Positions 17,791-26,043 of a stretch of DNA of 64,000 nt are shown here, piece by piece; position 1 is the stretch's first letter; every line of letters begins with the position of its first letter. Under the pieces are notes generated by a model that saw only the letters and a list, made by a program, of their open reading frames with translations, did no database searches and was not told the DNA's origin. This DNA comes from Hyunsoonleella aestuarii (GTDB taxonomy: Bacteria; Bacteroidota; Bacteroidia; Flavobacteriales; Flavobacteriaceae). The translations under genes were made by a program, and so were the position numbers. Where the stretch lies: positions 186,001 to 250,000 of the forward strand of contig NZ_VAWB01000002.1 in NCBI RefSeq assembly GCF_006148925.1, written 5' to 3'.

Positions 17791-17935
17791 TGCGCTGTTT
17801 TTGGTAGGCGAATAAAATTTATTAAATTGCAGCCCTATCCAGGGATGATTTCTCTCCCACGCTGCTTTTTCGGATTCTTCGAAAGAATAAAGGTACAGAA
17901 GGAATGGTTATTTTTTAATTAAAAACTAAATAAAA
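17791..17935 (+). ncRNA. Candidate structured leader or small RNA ahead of rocD
   Basis: This 145-bp gap holds an unusually GC-rich island (17832-17868) in an AT-rich surrounding. GCAGC near 17832 pairs with GCTGC near 17864, enclosing a CCCT-ATCC-AGGG hairpin. The outer stem is followed by TTTTT, and then by a second hairpin ATTCTT-CGA-AAGAAT. This has the form of an attenuator, a cis-regulatory leader, or a short RNA with its own terminator. I do not recognise an Rfam family. The reverse strand also reads open for about 35 codons, which I take as chance. Confidence 0.35.
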
Positions 17936-19216
17936 ATGGCTGTTTTAGACCACATTACATCGCAAGAAGCGATGGCATTAGAAAACAAGTATGGTGCCCA
18001 AAATTATCACCCACTACCAGTTGTATTATCAAGAGGAGAAGGTGTTTATGTTTGGGATGTAGAAGGAAAAAAGTATTACGATTTTTTGTCTGCCTATTCC
18101 TCTTTAAATCAAGGGCATTGTCACCCGAAAATAGTGAATGCTATGACAGAGCAAGCCCAAAGACTAACCCTAACTTCGCGAGCATTTTATAACGATATGC
18201 TTGGTAAGTATGAAAAATATGCTACGCAGTATTTTAAGTTCGATAAGATGCTTCCTATGAATTCAGGAGCCGAGGCCGTAGAAACGGCTTTGAAATTATG
18301 TCGAAAATGGGCGTATGAAGTAAAAGGAATTGATTTAAATAAAGCTGAAATTATAGTTTGTAAAAACAATTTTCACGGAAGGACGACTACCATTATCTCA
18401 TTTTCAAATGATCCAGTAGCAAGAAAGAATTTCGGACCATATACTGATGGTTTTATTAAAGTAGAATATGATGATATTGAAGCTTTAGAAAACATTTTAA
18501 GTACCAACCCTAATGTTGCAGGTTTTATGGTTGAACCCATTCAGGGGGAAGCTGGAGTGCACGTGCCAAGTGAAAACTATTTAAAGGAAGCTAAAGCTTT
18601 ATGTGAGAAGTATAATGTCTTATTTATTGCCGACGAGGTACAAACAGGTATAGCTCGAACTGGTAGACTTTTGGCGAGTTGTGGCAATTGTAGTTGCCCA
18701 AATAAGGATTGCTCAGGTACTCCAGATGTTAAACCTGACGTTTTAGTGTTAGGAAAAGCATTAAGCGGAGGTTTGTATCCAGTTTCTGCAGTATTGGCTA
18801 ACAATGAGATTATGAACGTTATTCAACCGGGTAATCATGGCAGTACTTTTGGTGGTAACCCAATTGCAGCGGCAGTAGCTATGGCTGCTCTTGAGGTTGT
18901 TAAAGATGAAGATTTAGCCGAAAATGCATTTCAGTTAGGTGAATTGTTTAGAAGCGAAATGAACCGTTATATTGAAAAGAGCACTATTGTTAGATTGGTG
19001 AGAGGTAAAGGACTTTTAAATGCAATTTTAATCAATGATGACGAAGACAGCGATACGGCATGGAATATTTGTCTAGCATTACGAGATAATGGCTTATTAG
19101 CAAAACCCACGCATGGAAATATTATTCGTTTTGCACCGCCTTTAGTGATGACTAAAGATCAGCTATTAGATTGCGTTTCGATAATTATAAAAACACTAAA
19201 ACAATTTGAAAATTAG
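17936..19216 (+). CDS. rocD: Ornithine aminotransferase (ornithine-oxo-acid transaminase)
   Basis: The 426-residue class III PLP aminotransferase has the [14 protein letters not shown] motif and PLP lysine Lys274 in [16 protein letters not shown] and the N-terminal [12 protein letters not shown] are typical of ornithine aminotransferase. It transfers the delta-amino group of ornithine to 2-oxoglutarate, giving glutamate semialdehyde. Between residues 248 and 262 it has an insertion with four cysteines (Cys249, 252, 254, 259; [11 protein letters not shown]), absent from the common form. A structured leader precedes it and a strong terminator follows. Confidence 0.93.
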   Translation: MAVLDHITSQEAMALENKYGAQNYHPLPVVLSRGEGVYVWDVEGKKYYDFLSAYSSLNQGHCHPKIVNAMTEQAQRLTLTSRAFYNDMLGKYEKYATQYFKFDKMLPMNSGAEAVETALKLCRKWAYEVKGIDLNKAEIIVCKNNFHGRTTTIISFSNDPVARKNFGPYTDGFIKVEYDDIEALENILSTNPNVAGFMVEPIQGEAGVHVPSENYLKEAKALCEKYNVLFIADEVQTGIARTGRLLASCGNCSCPNKDCSGTPDVKPDVLVLGKALSGGLYPVSAVLANNEIMNVIQPGNHGSTFGGNPIAAAVAMAALEVVKDEDLAENAFQLGELFRSEMNRYIEKSTIVRLVRGKGLLNAILINDDEDSDTAWNICLALRDNGLLAKPTHGNIIRFAPPLVMTKDQLLDCVSIIIKTLKQFEN

Positions 19217-19230
19217 TTTTTAGTAATAAA

Positions 19231-19257
19231 AAAAGCGACCAGTGGTCGCTTTTTTTC
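19231..19257 (+). terminator. Intrinsic terminator of rocD
   Basis: A perfect 10-bp stem (AAAAGCGACC / GGTCGCTTTT) with loop AGT is followed by further T residues. The leading A-run makes it usable from the opposite strand too, for the CCC-motif gene. Confidence 0.85.
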
Positions 19258-19270
19258 TATTTATCAATAT

Positions 19271-19606
19271 TTAACTTCCAATTCCTAATTGCTCCATAAT
19301 ATCCTTTTGTTGATCCATATAGGCATCCCAACCTCCAACAGACATAATTTGGTATGCAGAAAGAATAAACGAAAGTACAGCAAGAATTAAACCTATAATT
19401 GCAATGGTTTTAGCAGTCTTTAACTGACCAAAGTTGCTATATAATTCAGGGTTTTCTGCGTAAAGCTTAGTGTCTTTATTTACCAAAAACAAAGCTATTC
19501 CAGAGAAAAGCAAGCCGCCAATTCCTGCACTGCAGCAGCAAGCTATAAATGAAATTATTCCGAGTACAAGAGCTATAGTAGCATTAGGTAATTTTTGTTG
19601 TTCCAT
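19271..19606 (-). CDS. CCC-motif small membrane protein
   Basis: The 111-residue protein has a polar N-terminus (MEQQKLPNATIALVLGI), a first span containing three consecutive cysteines (IACCCSAGIGGLLFSGIAL), a polar loop with a Tyr-rich segment, a second span, and a short C-terminal tail. It matches the CCC-motif membrane protein family of Bacteroidota, related in layout to DUF4190. It follows a DUF2752 gene by 7 bp, so the two form an operon. Function is unknown. Confidence 0.8.
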   Translation of the reverse strand: MEQQKLPNATIALVLGIISFIACCCSAGIGGLLFSGIALFLVNKDTKLYAENPELYSNFGQLKTAKTIAIIGLILAVLSFILSAYQIMSVGGWDAYMDQQKDIMEQLGIGS

Positions 19607-19613
19607 GTTAGTA

Positions 19614-19907
19614 TTATTTATTGATTATAAAGGTTTTTAAGATAAAGCTTGAAATGATAATTACTGTATTTACAATTGCCAAAATAATAATTATTTTATT
19701 AGCAAACTTAAATTTTCTGATGGCATTTATAATTATAATGCAAAAAAATAGTATTAAAGTATATATTGCAGGATACATGTAGAAGGCTTCAATGAATTCT
19801 CCTCGAAAAACAAGAGCAACTGATCTTTGTATACCACAGCCCATGCATTCAACTCCAAATAATTTTTTATTTAGGCATGGCAGCATGTAATCTTCAAGTC
19901 CTTTCAT
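19614..19907 (-). CDS. DUF2752 domain-containing protein
   Basis: The 97-residue protein has the DUF2752 signature with three cysteines (CLNKKLFGVECMGCGIQRS), then FRGEFIEAFYMYP, followed by two hydrophobic spans. The family is widespread, small and membrane-bound, with conserved Cys/Gly residues and no known function. It is the first gene of a pair with the CCC-motif protein; both expose clustered cysteines at the membrane. Confidence 0.85.
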   Translation of the reverse strand: MKGLEDYMLPCLNKKLFGVECMGCGIQRSVALVFRGEFIEAFYMYPAIYTLILFFCIIIINAIRKFKFANKIIIILAIVNTVIIISSFILKTFIINK

Positions 19908-19974
19908 ATAGCATTTTACATTATAAAGCTAAAATAATAAAAGGAAACGAATTCCTTAAAAAGGAAAAACTGCT

Positions 19975-21735
19975 TCAATAATTATTAGTAACTATTATTT
20001 TCTTATTAATAGATTGATTGTTTGATAGAATAACATTTGTAATATATATACCATCATTAAGGCTATTCGTCGATATTCTATATTCTGACCGAGATTGTAT
20101 TTTAGACTTGCGTAAAACACGCTTACCTAAAACGTCAAATATTTCAATAGATTTAATTTCGAAATTATTTGGGTTTAGAATTTTTAATGTGGCAGATCGA
20201 TTATTCTGAGTAATAATAAGATTACGAGTCTCTGAAATTATAAGGCTACTTAAGGTGTTCTTATTAAACCTAATTTCAAAACGATTAGTGTATAACCCAG
20301 GTTCTAAATTTATATGAAAAGGATGTCTTGTTAACTCTGTATATGTATTTTCTTCATTGTCGTAAAGGTATATTGGGCTGTTAGAGAAATTTTGAATATC
20401 CAATAGACTAATATTTATCATACTTTTATTTGCTACTTTAATTACAACAGGAATTGTTAAATCTTCGGAAAAAGGCAGAGCTTCTGCTATATAGATGTGT
20501 CTTTCAGACTTTAAATAAGCATCGGTAGATAAGATGAATTCAGACTTTATTGGACACTCTATCCCGTAATCAAAACCTTCAGTTGCACTGTAGTGAAACG
20601 TTTCCATTAATTGTCTCGTGTATAACCCATTGAAGTCAATATTCAATCGAAAACGTTTGTAATCTTCTGGAACTACAGAGAAATTAGACTCTGGAATAGT
20701 AGTTAATTTTGAATTTGAACTCTTAAAAAATTCACTATTGCTACTGCTTTCTTTTTCAAATACTCTATGGATGTTTTTAGCTTGAACAGTGCCTGAAGCA
20801 GTACCCGCAACCATGAAACCTTGTCCAATAGGAATATATCTTCTAGGTCGTTTTCCGCTAGGACTTCCGTTTCCTTCTCCATTAATATTGCCTTGGTTAT
20901 CATAGGTGCTAAAGGTAGCAGGAACATATGTTTCAACTAATCCGTCACTACTAATAGTATAACTAGCGTATCCACCACTATATTCATCTAACCTATGTGA
21001 ATTAGCACTTAAATCTTGCTCCCAAAAGTATAGACTGCCATCAATAACACTAGAGTTATTGTTGTCATGTATATAAGCAACAGCATCTATGGCAGAAGGG
21101 TAGGGATTTCCTACTAATGTTATCTGTTCGTTTTCAACATTAACACTTATAGTTCCGTTGTTCGGTTTTCCTCTAAAATCATAGTTCTGCATGTTGTTCG
21201 ATCCAGTGGTTCCTTTCATTGTAAATCCTTCTCCTGGATTTATGATTGTATTACTTCGCACGTGTACCCATCCCGATAACCCATTAGCTGATGGGTATTT
21301 CCAAATCCAGTAGGGTTCAATATTTAAAGGGTTTGAGGTGCCGTTGTATGAGGTTGATGTGTTGTAAGTTGCAGGAATAGATGATGTTAAACCTATAATG
21401 TCATTTAATAATGAAATTCCAAAAGGGTTATTGGTTGAGGTATCATCCTTACTGCCAATTGGAGAACACCAATAGTTGTATTCATGGGCACCAACATTTC
21501 CATCCTGATACACACTTAATTCTCCTAAACCAGAGTTTGAAGTTGTTCCAGAGCCTTGAATAAGTTGCCCTTCGTCTCGAAGAAAGATTCTACTATTAGA
21601 ATCTTCCAAATTAACATCGTCTTCAACAAATATATACTGATCACTTACAAAGACATAGTTGTCATTGCTAACTGAAAGTTGAGAGAAAGATAAATTTACT
21701 GCAAGCAATAAAATAGCTATTAATCTATGAGGCAT
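19975..21735 (-). CDS. T9SS type A sorting domain-containing secreted protein
   Basis: The 586-residue protein has a signal peptide (MPHRLIAILLLAVNLSFSQ), a long Ser/Asn/Gly-rich beta-type body, and a C-terminal type A sorting domain (from about 505, ending SINKKIIVTNNY). The body includes LVGNPYPSAIDAVAYI and IPIGQGFMVAGTASG, motifs often seen in large flavobacterial T9SS proteins. It should be exported by Sec, moved across the outer membrane by the type IX system, and released or attached on the surface. No enzymatic domain is visible. It is monocistronic. Confidence 0.88.
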   Translation of the reverse strand: MPHRLIAILLLAVNLSFSQLSVSNDNYVFVSDQYIFVEDDVNLEDSNSRIFLRDEGQLIQGSGTTSNSGLGELSVYQDGNVGAHEYNYWCSPIGSKDDTSTNNPFGISLLNDIIGLTSSIPATYNTSTSYNGTSNPLNIEPYWIWKYPSANGLSGWVHVRSNTIINPGEGFTMKGTTGSNNMQNYDFRGKPNNGTISVNVENEQITLVGNPYPSAIDAVAYIHDNNNSSVIDGSLYFWEQDLSANSHRLDEYSGGYASYTISSDGLVETYVPATFSTYDNQGNINGEGNGSPSGKRPRRYIPIGQGFMVAGTASGTVQAKNIHRVFEKESSSNSEFFKSSNSKLTTIPESNFSVVPEDYKRFRLNIDFNGLYTRQLMETFHYSATEGFDYGIECPIKSEFILSTDAYLKSERHIYIAEALPFSEDLTIPVVIKVANKSMINISLLDIQNFSNSPIYLYDNEENTYTELTRHPFHINLEPGLYTNRFEIRFNKNTLSSLIISETRNLIITQNNRSATLKILNPNNFEIKSIEIFDVLGKRVLRKSKIQSRSEYRISTNSLNDGIYITNVILSNNQSINKKIIVTNNY

Positions 21736-21905
21736 TGTTGAGAGATCACAATTTACAGTTGCAAATATATAATTTTTTATCTAAATATGTATTTTGTCGA
21801 ATATAATTGCGTTTTAACGGCCGTTCATTGAAGATTTTAATGGTGATTAGTTCCAATATAACCTTAAATTTTACTTATTTTGTAGCAAATAAATTCAATA
21901 CTATT

Positions 21906-22091
21906 TTGAAATATCTAAACTATATACTCATATTGATTGGTGCTGTAATTGCTATTTATGCTAAGGTTGGAGCTAATCAAAATCAATATATCTTAATTAG
22001 TGGGATAATTGTGTTAATGATTGGAGTATATCGCATTGCTAAAACTATACCAAGCAAAAATGATGAACAGAATAATAACGATTTACACTAA
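21906..22091 (+). CDS. Small membrane protein, TTG start likely
   Basis: The open frame runs from 21807 with TTG, but the recognisable part starts KYLNYILILIGAVIAIYAK at a TTG codon at 21906, giving 61 residues. An ATG at 21840 would give 83 residues. Two hydrophobic spans are joined by a short AKVGANQNQ turn, with a polar tail. Small proteins of this layout sit upstream of the Smr gene in related genomes as far as I recall. It ends 6 bp before the next gene. The start is uncertain and the function unknown. Confidence 0.6.
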   Translation: MKYLNYILILIGAVIAIYAKVGANQNQYILISGIIVLMIGVYRIAKTIPSKNDEQNNNDLH

Positions 22092-22097
22092 ACCATT

Positions 22098-22661
22098 TTG
22101 AATTTTAAAATAGGAGATACTGTTTTAGTTTTAGATGAAGATTTAGCAGGTGTTATAAAAAATATCTCTAAAAATCGAATTACTATTGAAACGGATGAAG
22201 GTTTTTTACTTGATTTTAGTAGTGATGAGTTAGTTTCAGATAAAAAAGAGTCTATTGATTCTATCTCATCCAACGTTGTTGAGCTTCGAAGTTTTATTGC
22301 TGAAAAGGAAGATATCCCGAAGCGTAAGCAAGTTAAAAGAAAAGCAAAAGAAAAATACTTACCAACAATTGAGGTGGATTTGCATATTCATCATTTGGTA
22401 AAGTCTTCTCGAGGTATGTCAAATCATGATATGTTAACACTGCAATTAGATACGGCAAGAAGACAATTAGATTTCGCTATTAAAAAGCGTATACAAAAAA
22501 TAGTATTTATTCACGGTGTTGGAGAGGGTGTCCTAAAAATGGAACTCGACTACCTGTTTGGGCGTTATAACAATGTGAAATTTTACGACGCCGATTATAA
22601 AAAGTACGGATTAGGGGCGACTGAAGTTTATATTTTCCAAAATATCCAGCCTAATTCTTAA
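22098..22661 (+). CDS. Smr domain-containing protein (MutS2-like C-terminal domain)
   Basis: The 187-residue protein starts at TTG (22098), giving [18 protein letters not shown], a small beta-barrel with an Asp/Glu-rich linker after it. The C-terminal Smr domain shows VDLHIHHL, then [14 protein letters not shown] and [14 protein letters not shown]. Smr domains are nucleases or nucleic-acid binders; this stand-alone form lacks the MutS ATPase. It lies 6 bp after the small membrane gene. The stop overlaps the convergent lipoprotein gene by 4 bp. Confidence 0.85.
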   Translation: MNFKIGDTVLVLDEDLAGVIKNISKNRITIETDEGFLLDFSSDELVSDKKESIDSISSNVVELRSFIAEKEDIPKRKQVKRKAKEKYLPTIEVDLHIHHLVKSSRGMSNHDMLTLQLDTARRQLDFAIKKRIQKIVFIHGVGEGVLKMELDYLFGRYNNVKFYDADYKKYGLGATEVYIFQNIQPNS

Positions 22662-23557
22662 AAAGCTGGCGTTAGAGTGCGACTAGCAGATAACGAGCTA
22701 TCTTGTAATTCGCCAAATTCAAATACATCTTGACTCAAGATCTCTAAATCTAGCTCAGTTATAACCAAACTTATGGTATAAGTTTGTTGAATAGTATGCA
22801 ACCTGTAAGCAACAGCAGGTACAGTTAAAAAGACATCTTTGTTTAAGTAATCGGGTCCAATATTAGGGTCTCTAATGTCATTTGTTGGGTTTTGATCTTG
22901 GTCTACACTTTCTTCATCCCGCGTTAAAACTCCATCATCGTCGTCGTCGGTATCTAAATAGTCTGGAATATTGTCGCCATCGGTGTCTTGCGCATTGGCA
23001 AGTCCATCTGCTTCAGTGTAATCTGGGTTTTCCGTTACCGTAAATACATTATCTCCATCGTCATCCTGATCTAAATAATTAGGAATGCCATCACCATCTG
23101 TATCATCATCTTCTAAATCACCATTGCCGTTTAAATCTTCCAGTTCTGCAGGAATGCCATCGTTATCATCTTCGGTTAATGTCGTTGTAAAAATTGAAGG
23201 ATTATTGGAACTATCAAAATCTTGGGTAATATTAACTTCTGAAGAAGGAACATCACTACAAAATAAATCTGAAGGTAAAGATACGTTGCTATACGTGCGG
23301 TAATTGAAAGTGTTTGAATTAGATGTTAGTTCAAGGGTTTCACCTGCTGTTAGTTCAAATAAATCTTCGAAGTTAATATCATTAACTACAATAGAAAGTG
23401 ACTCGGAAGGGTCGCTTTTTGTTTTGTAAAATACCAGGTCACCACATTGACTAAAGGTGTCTTCAAAATCGAACTCAACGGTTAAAATATCGCCATCGTT
23501 GCAAGAAAAAAATAGAAGTAAACTAATAAAGAATGAAACAATTAAAGGCTTTCGCAT
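22658..23557 (-). CDS. Lipoprotein with thrombospondin type 3-like calcium-binding repeats
   Basis: I start it at the ATG at 23557 (299 residues), giving a lipoprotein signal [20 protein letters not shown] with Cys19. A beta-type N-terminal domain is followed, around residues 125-215, by Asp-rich repeats such as [19 protein letters not shown] and [18 protein letters not shown]. These are TSP3/EF-hand-like calcium-binding motifs common in Bacteroidota surface proteins. A C-terminal domain of about 80 residues follows. It is probably a Ca2+-stabilised cell-surface lipoprotein of unknown role. Confidence 0.82.
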   Translation of the reverse strand: MRKPLIVSFFISLLLFFSCNDGDILTVEFDFEDTFSQCGDLVFYKTKSDPSESLSIVVNDINFEDLFELTAGETLELTSNSNTFNYRTYSNVSLPSDLFCSDVPSSEVNITQDFDSSNNPSIFTTTLTEDDNDGIPAELEDLNGNGDLEDDDTDGDGIPNYLDQDDDGDNVFTVTENPDYTEADGLANAQDTDGDNIPDYLDTDDDDDGVLTRDEESVDQDQNPTNDIRDPNIGPDYLNKDVFLTVPAVAYRLHTIQQTYTISLVITELDLEILSQDVFEFGELQDSSLSASRTLTPAF

Positions 23558-23654
23558 TGCAAGTATTTTAAGCAAAAATAATAGAATTGTTATTTATAAC
23601 GTGTCTTATTGCTAATAATTTTATTTCAAGTATTTTTGCTGCAATAATACTTTG

Positions 23655-24800
23655 ATGGAACAGATTTATTTTGATAATGCAGCTACAACGCAACTTCGTG
23701 AGGAGGTTATTGATGCGATGATGCATGTTGTTAAAAATAATTATGGAAATGCCTCATCTTCACATAGTTTCGGACGATCATCAAAAGCATTAATAGAAAA
23801 GTCAAGGAAGCATATTGCTAAACACCTTAATGTATCAGCATCAGAAATTGTGTTTACTTCTGGAGGTACGGAAGCTGATAATTTAGTACTAAGAAGTGCG
23901 GTTCGGGATTTAAAAGTTCAGCGTGTTATTACTTCAAAAATTGAACATCATGCGGTTCTCCATACTATAGAGCAACTAAAGTTAGAGCATGATATTGAGG
24001 TTGATTTTGTGTGTTTAGATGCAAATGGTAATGTGGATTATGACCATCTTGAAACTTTACTCAATAAAGAGAAAAAGTCTTTGGTGACATTGATGCACGT
24101 TAATAATGAAATTGGTAATATCTTAAATATTAAGCGTGTTGCCGATTTGTGTAAGGAAAAGGGAGCCTTATTTCACAGCGACGCTGTACAGTCTGTTGGA
24201 CATTATGCATTGGATTTGAATGAAATTCAAGTTGACTTTTTAGCGGCAAGTGCGCATAAATTTCATGGCCCTAAAGGAGTTGGATTTGCATTTATAAGAA
24301 AGAATTCTGGACTAAAGCCTTTAATAATTGGTGGTGAACAAGAACGCGGACTTCGTGCTGGGACAGAAAGCATTCATAATATAGTAGCACTTGAGCAAGC
24401 TTTTCATTTTTCAAATCTAAACATAGAAACCGAGACAGCTTATATTAAAGAACTTAAGACGTACTTTATTAATGAAGTTACAAAACATATTGCTGGCATA
24501 AAGTTTAATGGGAATTCAGCCGATTTAGAAAAAAGCACTTATACGCTTGTTAATGTTTGTATACCAGTGGAAGCTAATAAATCTGCAATGCTGCTATTTC
24601 AATTAGATCTTAAAGGTATTGCCTGTTCTAAAGGTAGCGCGTGCCAAAGTGGAAGCAATGCTGGATCTCATGTTCTAGCCGAAATTTTAAATGAAGATGA
24701 TTTGGAAAAGCCTTCCATACGTTTTTCGTTTAGTATTTATAATACCAAAGAAGAGGTAGATTATGTTGTTGATGTTTTAAAAGAACTTGTAGGAGCTTAA
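23655..24800 (+). CDS. Cysteine desulfurase (NifS/IscS family)
   Basis: The 381-residue PLP enzyme begins MEQIYFDNAATTQL; I use the ATG at 23655 rather than the TTG just before it. Lys202 (SAHKFHGPKG) binds PLP and Cys330 (SKGSACQSGS) is the sulfur-carrying cysteine. It should release sulfur from L-cysteine for Fe-S clusters or thiolation. The CSxGSAC form with Ser/Asn/Gly after it fits the NifS-like class I enzymes. It is monocistronic, and the convergent protease gene ends 47 bp away. Confidence 0.92.
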   Translation: MEQIYFDNAATTQLREEVIDAMMHVVKNNYGNASSSHSFGRSSKALIEKSRKHIAKHLNVSASEIVFTSGGTEADNLVLRSAVRDLKVQRVITSKIEHHAVLHTIEQLKLEHDIEVDFVCLDANGNVDYDHLETLLNKEKKSLVTLMHVNNEIGNILNIKRVADLCKEKGALFHSDAVQSVGHYALDLNEIQVDFLAASAHKFHGPKGVGFAFIRKNSGLKPLIIGGEQERGLRAGTESIHNIVALEQAFHFSNLNIETETAYIKELKTYFINEVTKHIAGIKFNGNSADLEKSTYTLVNVCIPVEANKSAMLLFQLDLKGIACSKGSACQSGSNAGSHVLAEILNEDDLEKPSIRFSFSIYNTKEEVDYVVDVLKELVGA

Positions 24801-24847
24801 CCTTTAAGCTATAGAAGACTTTATATCTAAATCAATGACTGTTAAAA

Positions 24848-26035
24848 TCATTCTCTATGAAGTGTCATAGTGTTTACTTCATCATTTTCGTTTTTAAAAG
24901 TGATATTTATTGTGCTTTCATTTTTAAAAAGTGACGGCATTGTTAGTAAATGGCATAAATCTAAATATGCTAAGTCGGTATCATTTACTTTTAAAATTTC
25001 ATCACCATAACTCATGTGCTCTTTTAAATCTTCATTCCAAACCATGCCTACAATTAGTTTATTTTCAGCAATTGTAGGAGTGAAGCCAAACAATTTTTCA
25101 TCTAAATCACTTTGCTTTTCAAATGGATTGAAGTAAAATTTTTTATTTCTGAAATCTAGAGTCATGTCGCCGTATTTCAGAATATCGGAACCAATTCTAG
25201 AATTATCATCATTTCCTGTAGTAGTTATAACATTTTTAAATTCATGATTGACAATTTTTATGGTAGGAATTTGCACTCGGTATTGAACGCTTTCTTTTGT
25301 TGCGCCAAACATGCCTAAGCTAGATGCACCAATCGAGTTCCCTAACTCATGAGTTACATTTCGTTCTTTTAATGTACTATAGTTTTTTTTACACATATCA
25401 TAGAAACCGCTAGCTCCAGTATCTAAAAGAAGAAATTCTTTCGCGTTGTTTTCTCCTTGAAGTCCTATTGATATGTACGGACTACTTTGTCCGCCTCTAA
25501 GCACCATATCTATAGCTTCATCTTTACTTAAACTCATGCGTTTACGATCATTTGTTAAAACAAGTAAATTCTCTTTGGGCAAAATTTTCACAATAGATTT
25601 TCGCAATAAGTTAGTGCCGATTATGCCGTCAATTTCAAAACAATTGAAAACTATATTATTGGTATCATCGAAAACTAGAGCTTGAGAGTTTTTATATATA
25701 ACATCACCAATGGTTAAACTTGGGATAATTGCATTCTTCATGTTTTGCTTATTGTTATTGGCGTCAGATACTGTAATCTCTGTGCTTTTTTCAATATTAA
25801 GCGTTTCAAAAATTCCAGATGAAATGACATTAGGAGCTCCAGTATCAAATAAAAATCGGTAAGTTTTATTATTTATGGATACAGGGATAACAATTTTTCC
25901 ATTTACATCTTCATACTTAATTTCTGAATAATAATTTCTAGGTGAAGATGTACCGCTTTTAAATTTAGTTTTTTGAGCATGTGTTTGACTTGCTAAAACA
26001 ATAAACAAGAACATTTTTAATATTGCTTTACTCAT
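24848..26035 (-). CDS. Exported retropepsin-like aspartyl protease with C-terminal PDZ-like domain
   Basis: The 395-residue protein has a signal peptide (cut near THAQ, residue 21) and two aspartyl active-site motifs: FLFDTGAPNV (Asp64) and LLLDTGASGF (Asp205). The DGIIGTNLL and SRIGSDILK regions are the flap-side features of each lobe. A PDZ-like segment (SYGDEILKVNDTDL) occupies about 345-390. Two DTG lobes on one chain suggest an intramolecular pepsin-like pairing. It is last in an operon behind the TonB-dependent receptor (8-bp gap). Confidence 0.85.
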   Translation of the reverse strand: MSKAILKMFLFIVLASQTHAQKTKFKSGTSSPRNYYSEIKYEDVNGKIVIPVSINNKTYRFLFDTGAPNVISSGIFETLNIEKSTEITVSDANNNKQNMKNAIIPSLTIGDVIYKNSQALVFDDTNNIVFNCFEIDGIIGTNLLRKSIVKILPKENLLVLTNDRKRMSLSKDEAIDMVLRGGQSSPYISIGLQGENNAKEFLLLDTGASGFYDMCKKNYSTLKERNVTHELGNSIGASSLGMFGATKESVQYRVQIPTIKIVNHEFKNVITTTGNDDNSRIGSDILKYGDMTLDFRNKKFYFNPFEKQSDLDEKLFGFTPTIAENKLIVGMVWNEDLKEHMSYGDEILKVNDTDLAYLDLCHLLTMPSLFKNESTINITFKNENDEVNTMTLHRE

Positions 26036-26043
26036 ATCAAATT

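Noticed and set aside
17800-17905. Small (-) strand ORF before rocD (WERNHPWIGLQFNKFYSPTK)
   Set aside because: It looks protein-like but lacks a start and continues into the convergent 3' part of the DUF6768 gene; the RNA structure seems the better reading.
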